Source: an uncultured Acidiferrobacteraceae bacterium (GTDB taxonomy: Bacteria > Pseudomonadota > Gammaproteobacteria > Arenicellales > UBA868). Taken from it: a stretch of 41,777 bases of DNA. Below, one piece after another: positions 16,385 through 24,791 of the stretch. Under the pieces are notes generated by a model. That model was not told where the DNA came from, ran no database searches, and worked only from the letters and a program-made list of their open reading frames with translations. Position 1 is the first letter of the stretch, and every line of letters starts with the position of its first letter. The stretch is from positions 1-41,777 of the forward strand of contig CAJXWH010000004.1 of NCBI GenBank assembly GCA_913062915.1, read 5' to 3'. Position numbers and translations under genes: made by a program.

Positions 16385-19072
16385 TTACAGCGAAACGCCG
16401 ACGGTTCCTCTGGTCACCTGAAAATTACTGTATCCGCGGTGGTGCAATTTAGGGATATGTCGCCGCGTAATAGTATGCTCTATTTTTGTCATCAAGAAGT
16501 CGCTGGGCTTATCCATAAGTTGAGGTAAAACAAAATCCAGATCATCAAAAAATTTGTCACTGTATTCATTTTGATCGCTGAACTGTAATACTGGAACTAA
16601 AGGATGGGATGCAACGGGCATACCGTTGGTATACATTAAAATAATCTCTACTCCAGTACCTCCGAGTCCGGTCAAAATTTCGGTGGTGCTGGTTGTCGGA
16701 GTCGCCATCACAAAACATCCGTTACTGGATGGATGTGCGCCATAGTCAAGATTGACCGACCAGCTTTGCTCGTCGGTTAAAAGTCGTTCCATGAAGACGG
16801 TCGAGTCAACAATGCTGGCATTTTCGGGGACGACAATTGTTGACCCGGATACCACCAAGTCGCGTATCAGCCCCGCCAACGCCCGAGCCGTGATTTCGCT
16901 GATGGATCCTTGGGTCATGAGACCGATTTTGAGGTCTGCAATAGAGCCCGTTTTACGTTGTACGGGGGAATCGAGAGCGACCCGAAACTGTGTTTCAACT
17001 TTTTTAGCCACTCGATCGAGACCGCCATCAAGTTGAACACTGGCCCAGTCAAAGCGCGTCGGATTTAATCCCTTACTTAACAGATCATGTCGAATGGCGT
17101 CATTGTGAGTTCGCTCGCACCCATGTTCGAGCAGTACTGCGTGTGTGATGAACGGGTGTTGTAGGTGCCCGCTGACGATATTCAAGAATAATTCTTCTGC
17201 ATTCGCGCTGCCACAGCCCTCTGTATGAACAAGCGCAATATAACGATTAACCCTAGCTAATACCGGCTCGTTTTCACGTGCCACATTTAATTTGTTGGCA
17301 ATGAGTTGGGCGACCTGTCCTGAGCAAAGGCTGGTCGGCATAATCAAGCCGACATTGTCACTCGTGACCCCATTTTCTAATTCGTAGCCTGAAAATGACA
17401 AATTTCTCTTGTTACCGGCACCGACATCAATCGGGCCAACAGGTGTTGAGATTGAATTAGTGTGGCGTGTTTCCAGAGAAGATGATTGTTGCCAATTGCG
17501 CCACAGTTGTACCTGCGAATGGCCAGCAAGTTCTCCCTTGCTTTTTTCGCCCGAAGCGACTCGGGTAGTAAGAGCAAATGTCTCGTGAGTGAGACTTTCC
17601 ATGCTCTCGCCATCGTTATAACGGCCTGCATTTACATCCATTTCATTGGATAGCATCTCGAAGCGCCCAGTAGTCGTGACAAATTTCAAAGTGGGCACGA
17701 ATGGAAAATTGGTGATGGAGCCGTTTCCGGTAATAAATAGAATCATATTGCACCCGGAAGCCACTTGCCCTGCAATGCTCTCGAGATCGTTGCCAGGGCT
17801 GTCCATAAAGTAGTACCCGCTGTCAGCCATTAGAGCCCCGTAGTCAATGACAGCATCCAGACGAACTTCGGGGTCCTTTTTCCTTGCGGCCCCGATAGAT
17901 TTCAACGCAATGTTGTACAGACCTCGGAAATTATTACCACCGCTTGGATTTCCCTCAGCGCTCGCGCCATGGTTTGCGGCGTATTGCTTAAAATTCTTAA
18001 TTTTCTGGAGAAACAGTTGTGCAGTGGGAAGATCTTTCACGTTACTGAGCACATAAGACTCCGCGCCGATTAACTCATCGGTTTCGGCAAGATTGGCCTT
18101 GCCACCGCGGCGGATGACTTCTTTTGCTACAGATCCCGCAAGTGGGTTACCGGAAATACCCGAAAACGCATCAGACCCTCCGCATTGGAGCGCCAGACTA
18201 ATATTTTCTATAGATTCCTCTGTCCGAACTTGTTTACCGACAATGGGGATCCATTGGTCGATTGTCTTAATTGCATCGATGAGCCCCCGATCGCTGGATC
18301 CCTCAATTCGGAAGAATTCATGCAACGTATGTTCCAGTGGGTAATCGTTATCCAATACGAATTGTTTGAGATCGCCCGCCGTAAACGTACCATCTCCATA
18401 ATCTACAACCTGGACTGCACCCACATTTGGATGGACCATGAAGCCGGCTAGGGTTCGCATCACTAGAGAAAAATTATTTGGCGGCAAAGTGCCATCACCT
18501 TCTGTATGAGTGACCGCAATCACACCATCAATGTTCTCCCCGAGGTTTTGTGATGAATATTTCGACTCAATTTGGCGGGCAAAGGCAGCGGATTTAACTG
18601 TTACTGCGAGTATCACAATAAAGTTTCGAGTGCCTACACCCCGCCGCCCTGAACGCCGATATCCAAAAAAGGTCTCTATCTCACTATTTCGTGGGACTTG
18701 CTGTCCTGGAGAAAAGCTCGTTGCATCAATCTGATGCTCCACCATGACATCGAGAAAGTTGGGCTTGTGTGGCAGATCGAAGTCGATGTTTCGTTGCCCC
18801 AATGCAATAAGAATCTTTTCGTTGCACACATATTCACCGGGAAAAAGATCTCGTATGGCAGTTCCGAAGGGTAATGCCCAAGAGAGAAGCGGTTCACCAG
18901 ATCCGATCGGAATCAAAACAAAACGATGTCCTTCGAGTATAGTGTGCTGAATCTTGAACTGTCCCTTGGGGCCTTCGATAAACGTGTCGGGCTCAATGCG
19001 GTGGGTAGCAATGGCTACGTTATCGGCACTGCTAGCCAAACGGGCAATGTCATTAAGTTGAACCTTGGCCAT
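16385..19072 (-). CDS. Tandem-duplicated UxaA-type (altronate/galactarate dehydratase family) protein
   Basis: An 895-residue protein; UxaA/GarD relatives are about 500. Residues 1-95 form a SAF domain (DNVAIATHRIEPDTF; LFPGEYVCNEK). Copy 1 spans about 146-490: RRGVGTRNFIVILAVTVKSA, QCGGSDAFSGISGNP (C297, N309), GNPSGGN, FMDSPGNDLESIAGQVASGC, NEMDVNAGRY. Copy 2 spans about 568-850: LIMPTSLCSGQVAQLIANK (C583), HTEGCGSANAEE (C620), LEHGCERTHND (C652), then a weak VPENAS...NGCFVMATPTTS...SHPLVPVLQFS half, ending VGVSL as in UxaA. Copy 1 lacks the three cysteines of the family's first half (VKS, EGDG and YGD at 159-161, 191-194 and 225-227), while copy 2 lacks the CGGSD block of the second half (TQGSIS at 720-725). 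The halves therefore look complementary, giving one composite site. The reaction is presumably dehydration of an aldonic or aldaric acid; the substrate is unknown. Confidence 0.88.
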   Translation of the reverse strand: MAKVQLNDIARLASSADNVAIATHRIEPDTFIEGPKGQFKIQHTILEGHRFVLIPIGSGEPLLSWALPFGTAIRDLFPGEYVCNEKILIALGQRNIDFDLPHKPNFLDVMVEHQIDATSFSPGQQVPRNSEIETFFGYRRSGRRGVGTRNFIVILAVTVKSAAFARQIESKYSSQNLGENIDGVIAVTHTEGDGTLPPNNFSLVMRTLAGFMVHPNVGAVQVVDYGDGTFTAGDLKQFVLDNDYPLEHTLHEFFRIEGSSDRGLIDAIKTIDQWIPIVGKQVRTEESIENISLALQCGGSDAFSGISGNPLAGSVAKEVIRRGGKANLAETDELIGAESYVLSNVKDLPTAQLFLQKIKNFKQYAANHGASAEGNPSGGNNFRGLYNIALKSIGAARKKDPEVRLDAVIDYGALMADSGYYFMDSPGNDLESIAGQVASGCNMILFITGNGSITNFPFVPTLKFVTTTGRFEMLSNEMDVNAGRYNDGESMESLTHETFALTTRVASGEKSKGELAGHSQVQLWRNWQQSSSLETRHTNSISTPVGPIDVGAGNKRNLSFSGYELENGVTSDNVGLIMPTSLCSGQVAQLIANKLNVARENEPVLARVNRYIALVHTEGCGSANAEELFLNIVSGHLQHPFITHAVLLEHGCERTHNDAIRHDLLSKGLNPTRFDWASVQLDGGLDRVAKKVETQFRVALDSPVQRKTGSIADLKIGLMTQGSISEITARALAGLIRDLVVSGSTIVVPENASIVDSTVFMERLLTDEQSWSVNLDYGAHPSSNGCFVMATPTTSTTEILTGLGGTGVEIILMYTNGMPVASHPLVPVLQFSDQNEYSDKFFDDLDFVLPQLMDKPSDFLMTKIEHTITRRHIPKLHHRGYSNFQVTRGTVGVSL

Positions 19073-19248
19073 CGTCTTAAAATAACATCAAGTCATGTTC
19101 TCGCAAAGGGGTTCTTGAGGCGGTTTGGGTATACATAAAGAGTATAGGGCGTTTGAATTGTCAGGTTCATGGCGTCTAGAGATACAGGGTTTTTCATTAT
19201 CTATTTCAAGTCGGCAACAGTCGGTCGAAGTACCAATCAGTAAACACG

Positions 19249-20280
19249 CTAGCGAGTAATGCCTAGATTCTCTGCTGTAGAGACGATTTGTTGCCACGTG
19301 TTATCGTCGAGCGTTATTCCGTTTTTGCGCCGTTCATGTTCTGTTTTTCGTTCCGGTTCGCCTGGCAACTGGACGGGACGTTCGAGGTCAGCTGGTGTCG
19401 ATTGACTGACCCAATCCGCGAATCGACTTGTTTCAGAATCCACATAATCCCGATCAGCAAAGACGCCCGGATCAAGAAGAATCGACAACATACCATTTGA
19501 CAGGGCGGTAACACCCGGAGCATGGCAGCCACCACCGCCAATCGCGCCAGCAAGGAGATCAGTCATGATGGCGAGACCAGAACCTTTATAACCCCCCATG
19601 GGCATCAGCGCGCCGGGTGGCTCGGTATAAAGAGCGGCCGGATCACGTGTCGGTGTTCCGTTCGCGTCAAGAAGTGTATCCGGCGGGAGTTCCGCGTTTT
19701 TATTAAGCGCGACTTTGACCTTTCCTTCCGCAAGTTTAGATGTTGCGGCATCAAAAATTATCGGGTCTCCATTTTTTTTCGGCATCCCAATGGATATAGG
19801 ATTGGTCGCATAGCGGCCATTTGTGCCGCCAAATGGAGCAACTAACGTTGATGCGCCCGAAGTGTTTACAAAATGGAGGGAAGCTTGACCTGCCTTAGCG
19901 GCTTTTTCTGTCCAATCGCCAATCCGACCGAGATGACCGACGTTCCCTACACTGACCATTGCAATCCCCGATTTGCTTGCTTTCCGAATTCCCTCGTCGA
20001 TGACTTGATTTCCAATGGTTTGGCCGAATCCTTTGTTTCCGTGAAACAGCGTAATTGTCTCATTCTCGAAAATGACAGAAGCCGTTTGATTGGGGATCAC
20101 ATCTCCTTTTCGCCAGAACTCGATATACTGTGAAATCCGAATAACGCCGTGAGAATCGTGACCGGTCAGATTGGCGCGAACGAGAAGTCGGCTGATATTC
20201 CTTGCTTCGGTGTTATCGCAGCCAATCGCGGCGAAGATTTTTCTGGAAAACTCTTCCAGTTCCGTAAATACAATGTTCAT
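19249..20280 (-). CDS. LDH2/malate-ureidoglycolate-type NAD(P) dehydrogenase (copy 2)
   Basis: A 343-residue LDH2-family 2-hydroxy-acid dehydrogenase, full length. Blocks in order are RANLTGHDSHGVIRISQYI near residue 50, FHGNKGFGQTIGNQVIDEG, VGNVGHLGRIGDWTEKAA, GRYATNPISIGMPK, and GGYKGSGLAIMTDLLAGAIG near residue 220. It is the first gene of the minus-strand cluster whose last gene is the paralogue at 10321-11400. The two share the family blocks but differ clearly in the substrate-lid regions, so they probably act on different hydroxy acids. It is divergent from the RraA-family gene across a 140-base control region. A 176-base gap separates it from the UxaA-type gene. ATG at 20280 opens the frame. 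Confidence 0.88.
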   Translation of the reverse strand: MNIVFTELEEFSRKIFAAIGCDNTEARNISRLLVRANLTGHDSHGVIRISQYIEFWRKGDVIPNQTASVIFENETITLFHGNKGFGQTIGNQVIDEGIRKASKSGIAMVSVGNVGHLGRIGDWTEKAAKAGQASLHFVNTSGASTLVAPFGGTNGRYATNPISIGMPKKNGDPIIFDAATSKLAEGKVKVALNKNAELPPDTLLDANGTPTRDPAALYTEPPGALMPMGGYKGSGLAIMTDLLAGAIGGGGCHAPGVTALSNGMLSILLDPGVFADRDYVDSETSRFADWVSQSTPADLERPVQLPGEPERKTEHERRKNGITLDDNTWQQIVSTAENLGITR

Positions 20281-20420
20281 AGCTCGTTAAGAATTCGTTT
20301 TGGACTGAAATGATGATTAAAAAAATATTGGGTAGGGAGACAAACTGTAATGCATGTACATAAACTATTTCTGTGTGAAGAGCAACAAATTTTACTAAAA
20401 CTGTTTCGGGAGAGTTGCTA
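20281..20420. promoter_or_regulatory. Divergent control region between LDH2 copy 2 and RraA-family gene
   Basis: This AT-rich, 140-base stretch must contain both outward promoters, including that of the large minus-strand cluster. It has an A-run near 20310-20330 and an 8-base palindrome ATGTACAT at 20354-20361 that could be an operator half. GGGAGAG at 20409-20415 is the ribosome site of the RraA-family gene. No consensus promoter was fixed by eye. Confidence 0.35.
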
Positions 20421-21107
20421 ATGATTGGAGAACCAGTGGAGCTGATTGTGCGGAAGCACTTCGAAAGGCCGTCAAGCGAGCAAGTCAAAATGTTCCAAGG
20501 CGTCCCAACGGGATTTGTCGTCGATGCCCAAAATGGGACCGGGGCCTTGGACTGGAGAATCAAGCCTCTTGATGCGAACATGCGATTTGCAGGCCCTGCC
20601 ATGACGGCAGATGCTGAGCCTCGTGATTGTCTTCCTGTTCAGCCAGCAATAGCACTGTCTCGCCCTGGAGACGTTCTGGTGATATCAAATGGGGGCTATG
20701 ACGGTGCCGCCGTCATCGGTGACAATGTGACTGCAATGGCGAGGAATCAGGGTCTTGCGGCAATCGTTACGGATGGATTGGTGCGGGATATTGAAGGAAT
20801 TCTAGCAGCAGGTATTCCGGTATTTTGTTGTGGGGTTTCCCCTAATTCTCCTTATGCGCGCGGTCCGGGGCGAGTCGGCCTACCGATCGCGATTTCACGA
20901 TCGGTAATACAGCCTGGAGATATGGTGGTTGGTGATGGCGACGGCGTAGTGGTGATCTCTAGAGGTGATATTGATAGAGTAATTTCAAGCCTTAAGACGT
21001 TGAAAGAAATAGAAGTCGAACTCGAATCGAAAATCAAAGAAGGTCTTTGTTACGCGCCCTGGGTGGATGATTACTTAAAGTCCGATAGGACACGATATCT
21101 AGATTGA
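20421..21107 (+). CDS. RraA-family aldolase/decarboxylase (HMG aldolase-like)
   Basis: A 228-residue member of the RraA/dimethylmenaquinone methyltransferase fold. Conserved segments are FQGVPTGFVVDA, AMTADAEPRD, then the phosphate- or pyruvate-binding ISNGGYDGAAVIGDNVTAMA near residue 92 and LAAIVTDGLVRDIEGI with the Arg-Asp pair that in 4-hydroxy-4-methyl-2-oxoglutarate aldolases binds substrate carboxylate and metal. Genuine RraA inhibitors of RNase E are about 160 residues; this longer form in a catabolic setting points to an aldolase or oxaloacetate decarboxylase giving pyruvate. I take the ATG at 20421, with GGGAGAG about six bases upstream; an in-frame TTG at 20415 is less likely. It stands alone on the plus strand. 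Confidence 0.85.
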   Translation: MIGEPVELIVRKHFERPSSEQVKMFQGVPTGFVVDAQNGTGALDWRIKPLDANMRFAGPAMTADAEPRDCLPVQPAIALSRPGDVLVISNGGYDGAAVIGDNVTAMARNQGLAAIVTDGLVRDIEGILAAGIPVFCCGVSPNSPYARGPGRVGLPIAISRSVIQPGDMVVGDGDGVVVISRGDIDRVISSLKTLKEIEVELESKIKEGLCYAPWVDDYLKSDRTRYLD

Positions 21108-21230
21108 ATTCTTCTAGTTACTCAAGGGAAAAACGAGGCATTGTTAGTGGGCAGGTGAATTCTATAATCACCACAACTAAATTTATTGACCAGTAGATTT
21201 ACATTCGATTCTCCGTATGTTCATTTACAG

Positions 21231-22286
21231 TTATATAAAATTGTTTTTGTAACGTTCGAGTTTAATTTTGAATTCTGGGTTGTCGACAACGTTGGGATCG
21301 ACCAGAACAGACGGGGGCGTCCCGCGCTTGATAGAGAGGACGTGTTCGAGGTCCTGGGCACCGATCCCCGCGAAACACTGATCGGTCCAGCACAGCGCAT
21401 GCGGGGTCAGGATCACATTATCCAGTGTCAGTAGAGGGTCGTCAGCATTGGGTGGCTCCGGATCGAAGACATCCAATCCTGCACCGGCGATGATGCCTGT
21501 TTTCAGCGCCTCGACGAGAGCATCCTGATCGACTACCGCACCTCGTGATGTATTGATCAGATAGGCGCTCGGTTTCATCAATTTGAGTCTCGCCTCGTTT
21601 ACAAGATGCAGGGTTTCGGCGGACAGCGGGACATTGACCGAAAGGAAATCACTTTCACGAAACACCGTGTCAAGATCGGTGAGTTCGACGTTGAGCGCTG
21701 GCGCACTGGGCGTGTCTACGTAGGGATCATGAGCGATAAATCGCATATTAAGCGGGGCACAGAGCCGAAATACTTCGGCTCCGATGTTGCCGAGGCCGAT
21801 CGATCCCAGTGTTCTGCCAACAAGGCCGATACCCATGTGATCCGAACGCTGGGCAAAGGTTTCCGGGCCGCTACGGACGAGTGCATCCTTAACCATAAGT
21901 TTCCCGGATAAGGCAAGGATGAAGGTCAGGATCGATGCGGCAACGGGTCGTCTAACACCATCGGGTGTGATGCTGACCCCAATGCCTGCTGCAGTGCAGG
22001 CTTCTACGTCAACCGTGTCATAACCGACGCCAAATCGCGTAACGAGCGTTAGCCGGCCATTTAGGGGGATGCTATCGGCGTCGAATTTCTCGAGCAAAAG
22101 TATCAACGCATCGAAGTCTTTCAGGGATTCGGCCGTCATCCGACCGCCGACGCCGTTCACATAGGCAGACTCAATATCTGGGGCGTTGGCGAGCGGTGAC
22201 AGGTCGAACATCGGAAATACCGGTTCACCGTTATCGGTTTGGAATGTGCCTGAAAGAGCCACACGAAACCGATTGGCCTTGTTCAT
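21231..22286 (-). CDS. D-2-hydroxyacid dehydrogenase (NAD-dependent)
   Basis: A 351-residue member of the D-isomer-specific 2-hydroxyacid dehydrogenase family. The Rossmann motif is GRTLGSIGLGNIGAEVFRL, with acidic HDPYVD ending the second strand (NAD preference). The catalytic Arg lies in NTSRGAVVDQDAL, the Glu in FDPEPP and the His in LTPHALCWTDQC, so the active site is complete. The PHALCWT ending is common in sugar-acid and glyoxylate-type reductases of catabolic clusters. The start is ATG at 22286, overlapping the aldolase stop as TGATG, with GCAGGA upstream; a GTG three bases earlier is possible. It is thus translationally coupled to the HpcH aldolase and may reduce the aldehyde/keto-acid product or oxidise the substrate (inferred). 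Confidence 0.9.
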   Translation of the reverse strand: MNKANRFRVALSGTFQTDNGEPVFPMFDLSPLANAPDIESAYVNGVGGRMTAESLKDFDALILLLEKFDADSIPLNGRLTLVTRFGVGYDTVDVEACTAAGIGVSITPDGVRRPVAASILTFILALSGKLMVKDALVRSGPETFAQRSDHMGIGLVGRTLGSIGLGNIGAEVFRLCAPLNMRFIAHDPYVDTPSAPALNVELTDLDTVFRESDFLSVNVPLSAETLHLVNEARLKLMKPSAYLINTSRGAVVDQDALVEALKTGIIAGAGLDVFDPEPPNADDPLLTLDNVILTPHALCWTDQCFAGIGAQDLEHVLSIKRGTPPSVLVDPNVVDNPEFKIKLERYKNNFI

Positions 22287-23083
22287 CACTTTTTCCTGCC
22301 TTTGTTTCGAGCACAGCCTTTACGTAACTGGTCGATGCCACGGCCGAGTGTCTGCTGATAGGCCAGTATATCCGTCTGGTAACAGATGACGTCATAGCCT
22401 TTACGAAAACACTCTATACCCTGTTTGGCAGAGACCACCAAGAATCCGAGTGCTTTGTCGTGCTTGTTGGCAGCACGCCTGATTCGACGCTCTGCTCTTA
22501 TGTAGTCGGGATGATCGAATTGTCCAGGGATGCCCATTGAAGCGCTGAGATCGAAGTGACCGATCCAGATGCAGTCCACACCTGATACAGCAGCAATTTC
22601 ATCCACGTTCTTGAGACCTTCCACCGTTTCGATTAAAGCGGCCATCGCGATTCGACGATTGGCTGCAGCGAGGGCAGCGGCTGGTATCTTAGGTGCATAG
22701 CCGTCATGGGCAACACCCAATGCGATGCCACGGTGCCCGCGAGGTGGATAGCTCATATGTTGGATGATGTCCTGTGCTTCTTCGGCTGAAGCCACCATGG
22801 GCAGTATCAGGCCGTCGGCTCCCACGTCAAGAACCCGTGCCATATGATGGTAATTTTTCGATGGTGGCCGAATCAACGAGGGCAGTTCGGCAGCTCTAAG
22901 ACTGGTGATAATGCGCTTGATCTCAGAGATTCCGAAACCGGAATGTTCCATGTCGACAAACACAAAATCGATATTGACGGCCTTCAAAATCTGTCCTATG
23001 CCAGGTGTCGAAAACTCGAACAATAGGTGGCCGACTTTGAGTTTGCTGGAGGCAAACAATCGTTTCATATTGGGTCTGGCCAA
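22286..23083 (-). CDS. HpcH/HpaI-family class II aldolase (copy 2)
   Basis: A 265-residue metal-dependent pyruvate aldolase. FVFVDMEHSGFGI, RVLDVGADGLILPMVASAEE, MAALIETVEGLKNV (metal Glu) and CIWIGHFDLSASMGIPGQ (metal Asp) are all present. The start is an unusual TTG at 23083, supported by GAAGGAG at 23090-23096 with a six-base spacer; the next ATG (23068) is too far from it. The protein resembles copy 1 at 6871-7656 but is clearly diverged. It forms a coupled pair with the D-2-hydroxyacid dehydrogenase (TGATG). It is divergent from the amidase operon across 311 bases, so it may share control with it. Confidence 0.88.
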   Translation of the reverse strand: MARPNMKRLFASSKLKVGHLLFEFSTPGIGQILKAVNIDFVFVDMEHSGFGISEIKRIITSLRAAELPSLIRPPSKNYHHMARVLDVGADGLILPMVASAEEAQDIIQHMSYPPRGHRGIALGVAHDGYAPKIPAAALAAANRRIAMAALIETVEGLKNVDEIAAVSGVDCIWIGHFDLSASMGIPGQFDHPDYIRAERRIRRAANKHDKALGFLVVSAKQGIECFRKGYDVICYQTDILAYQQTLGRGIDQLRKGCARNKGRKK

Positions 23084-23394
23084 TTGGTTCTCCTTCTTTT
23101 AGCGGGACGGATGTGTGGCGGTGGTAAATATCTAAGGGGCCATCGCATCAAAGTATCGGGCCAGATGAAGGATAGCAGCACCTGGCAATTCAATTCACGC
23201 GCTGACAGCAGCGGGCCAGAACGGGCAATTTTGTAACTCGCTCCCGCACGGGATACATGGTTTTTAATGCTTGCCGTTATAGCGACTCCAAGGTCACAAT
23301 CGTCATGAAACTGGCACCGGGCAAGTGCGGACGCGTAATTTTATGCGACCTGGTGCGATGCATCATTGGAAGAGATCAGAGAAGCGAGGGAAAG
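23084..23394. promoter_or_regulatory. Divergent region before the amidase-hydroxyproline operon
   Basis: These 311 bases separate the aldolase pair (minus) from the plus-strand amidase operon. The GAAGGAG at 23090-23096 (minus sense) is the ribosome site of the TTG-started aldolase. The amidase frame stays open back to 23257, so a longer amidase is formally possible, but that part has no family similarity I can recognise. GAGGG at about 23386-23390 serves the ATG at 23395. The promoters were not resolved by eye. Confidence 0.4.
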
Positions 23395-24753
23395 ATGAAA
23401 ACACATACCGCGATGGACGAGGTCAAACGCTGCCTTGGTAATATTGAGCGTTTCGATGATCAAGTAAATGCGTTTATTACAGTGCTTTCGGACACTGCGC
23501 TGGAAGAGGCTCAGCGCGCGGATGAAGACTACGAACGTGGCGGCGGGCAAGGACTGCTGGCCGGTGTCCCTATCTCAGTCAAGGATTGTATAGACGTAGC
23601 CGGCTTCAGGTGCACAAACGGTTCCCTTTTCTTTCAGGACCATGTGCCGGAAAAAGACGCTTTGATCGTTCAGCGCTTGCGGAGAGCCGGCGCTGTAATT
23701 GTCGGTAAGACCAATCTTCATGAATTTGCTTATGGTTCGACGACCCAGAATCCGCACTATGGCCCGACCCGTAATCCGTGGGACCTAACACGAATTCCTA
23801 GCGGATCGAGTGGTGGAGCAGGCGCTTCGTTGGCGGCCGATATGTGCGTGGGTGCCGTGGGTTCGGATACCGGCGGTTCGGTGCGTACCCCAGCTGCGAT
23901 CAACGGGGTCAGCGGGTTGCGACCGTCCATGGGGTCGATTCCGATGACAGGAAGCTTTACCCGAATCTGTCCTGCAATCGACACAGTCGGCCCTCTAGGA
24001 AAATCAGTGGACATCGTGGCTCGGATGTTCGGGGTCATGGCCGGTTATGACGACGACGACCTCTACTCGGTTCGCCATTCCTGGGACGATGCTCTTAGCC
24101 AGATGACTGATGGTATCGCGGGGTTGCGAATCGGTGTCCCACGACGTTTTTTCTTTGAGGACCTCGCATCGGGGATAGCAGAAGCAGTTGAAGAGGCTGC
24201 GACGCAGATGATTGAACTTGGGGCGGTGATCACCGAAATCGAACTAGAGGGTGCGGACAGTGCTCAACAGGCCGTGATGCCAATGGTGTGGGCTGACGCC
24301 TACGAGTACCACCGCGAACGGGCTGAGGGCAACCCGGAGCTATTCGGCCAGGACGTGTTGGATCGAATCCTACTGGGTCAGGATGTCTCTGGCAGGGACT
24401 ACGCAGCCGCACTACGGGCCCGCGAACGGTGGAACCGGGTCATCGACCGGGCGTTGCAGGAAGTAGACGTCATTCTCACGCCAACAACTCCCAGGGCCGC
24501 GCCATTGATCGAGTCGAGTACCGATATGTTGGCCACCACCCATCACTTGACGCGATTCACTTACCTGTTTTCTTGGGCTGGCCTGCCTGGGCTGTCGATC
24601 CCTTGCGGGTTTACAGCCGACGGACTGCCCATCGGCATGTTGTTAAACGGTCGCCCCTATGAAGAGGGTGCACTGTTCCGGATTGGGTCGATTTATCAGG
24701 CTGGCACGGACTGGCACCAACGAAGGCCGCCGTTGTTGTCGGAAGGCGCCTGA
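23395..24753 (+). CDS. Amidase signature family hydrolase (copy 2)
   Basis: A 452-residue amidase-signature enzyme with the full triad: K63 in VPISVKDCIDVAG, cis-Ser S138 in IPSGSSGGAG, and nucleophile S162 in VGSDTGGSVRTPA. FAYGSTTQNPHYGPTRNPWD and the late WAGLPGLSIPCGFTADGLPI complete the core. I take ATG at 23395, which has GAGGG just upstream; the first helix of the family is then slightly short, and longer starts reach 23257. It is the first gene of a plus-strand operon with a DenD-type dehydrogenase, a pentonate dehydratase and two hydroxyproline-type enzymes, so it may release an amino acid or sugar acid from an amide. That substrate is inferred. A paralogue lies at 8829-10214. Confidence 0.88.
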   Translation: MKTHTAMDEVKRCLGNIERFDDQVNAFITVLSDTALEEAQRADEDYERGGGQGLLAGVPISVKDCIDVAGFRCTNGSLFFQDHVPEKDALIVQRLRRAGAVIVGKTNLHEFAYGSTTQNPHYGPTRNPWDLTRIPSGSSGGAGASLAADMCVGAVGSDTGGSVRTPAAINGVSGLRPSMGSIPMTGSFTRICPAIDTVGPLGKSVDIVARMFGVMAGYDDDDLYSVRHSWDDALSQMTDGIAGLRIGVPRRFFFEDLASGIAEAVEEAATQMIELGAVITEIELEGADSAQQAVMPMVWADAYEYHRERAEGNPELFGQDVLDRILLGQDVSGRDYAAALRARERWNRVIDRALQEVDVILTPTTPRAAPLIESSTDMLATTHHLTRFTYLFSWAGLPGLSIPCGFTADGLPIGMLLNGRPYEEGALFRIGSIYQAGTDWHQRRPPLLSEGA

Positions 24754-24791
24754 CAAAATCTCACTGAATTTCCAATCCAAAAGGACCGAAC

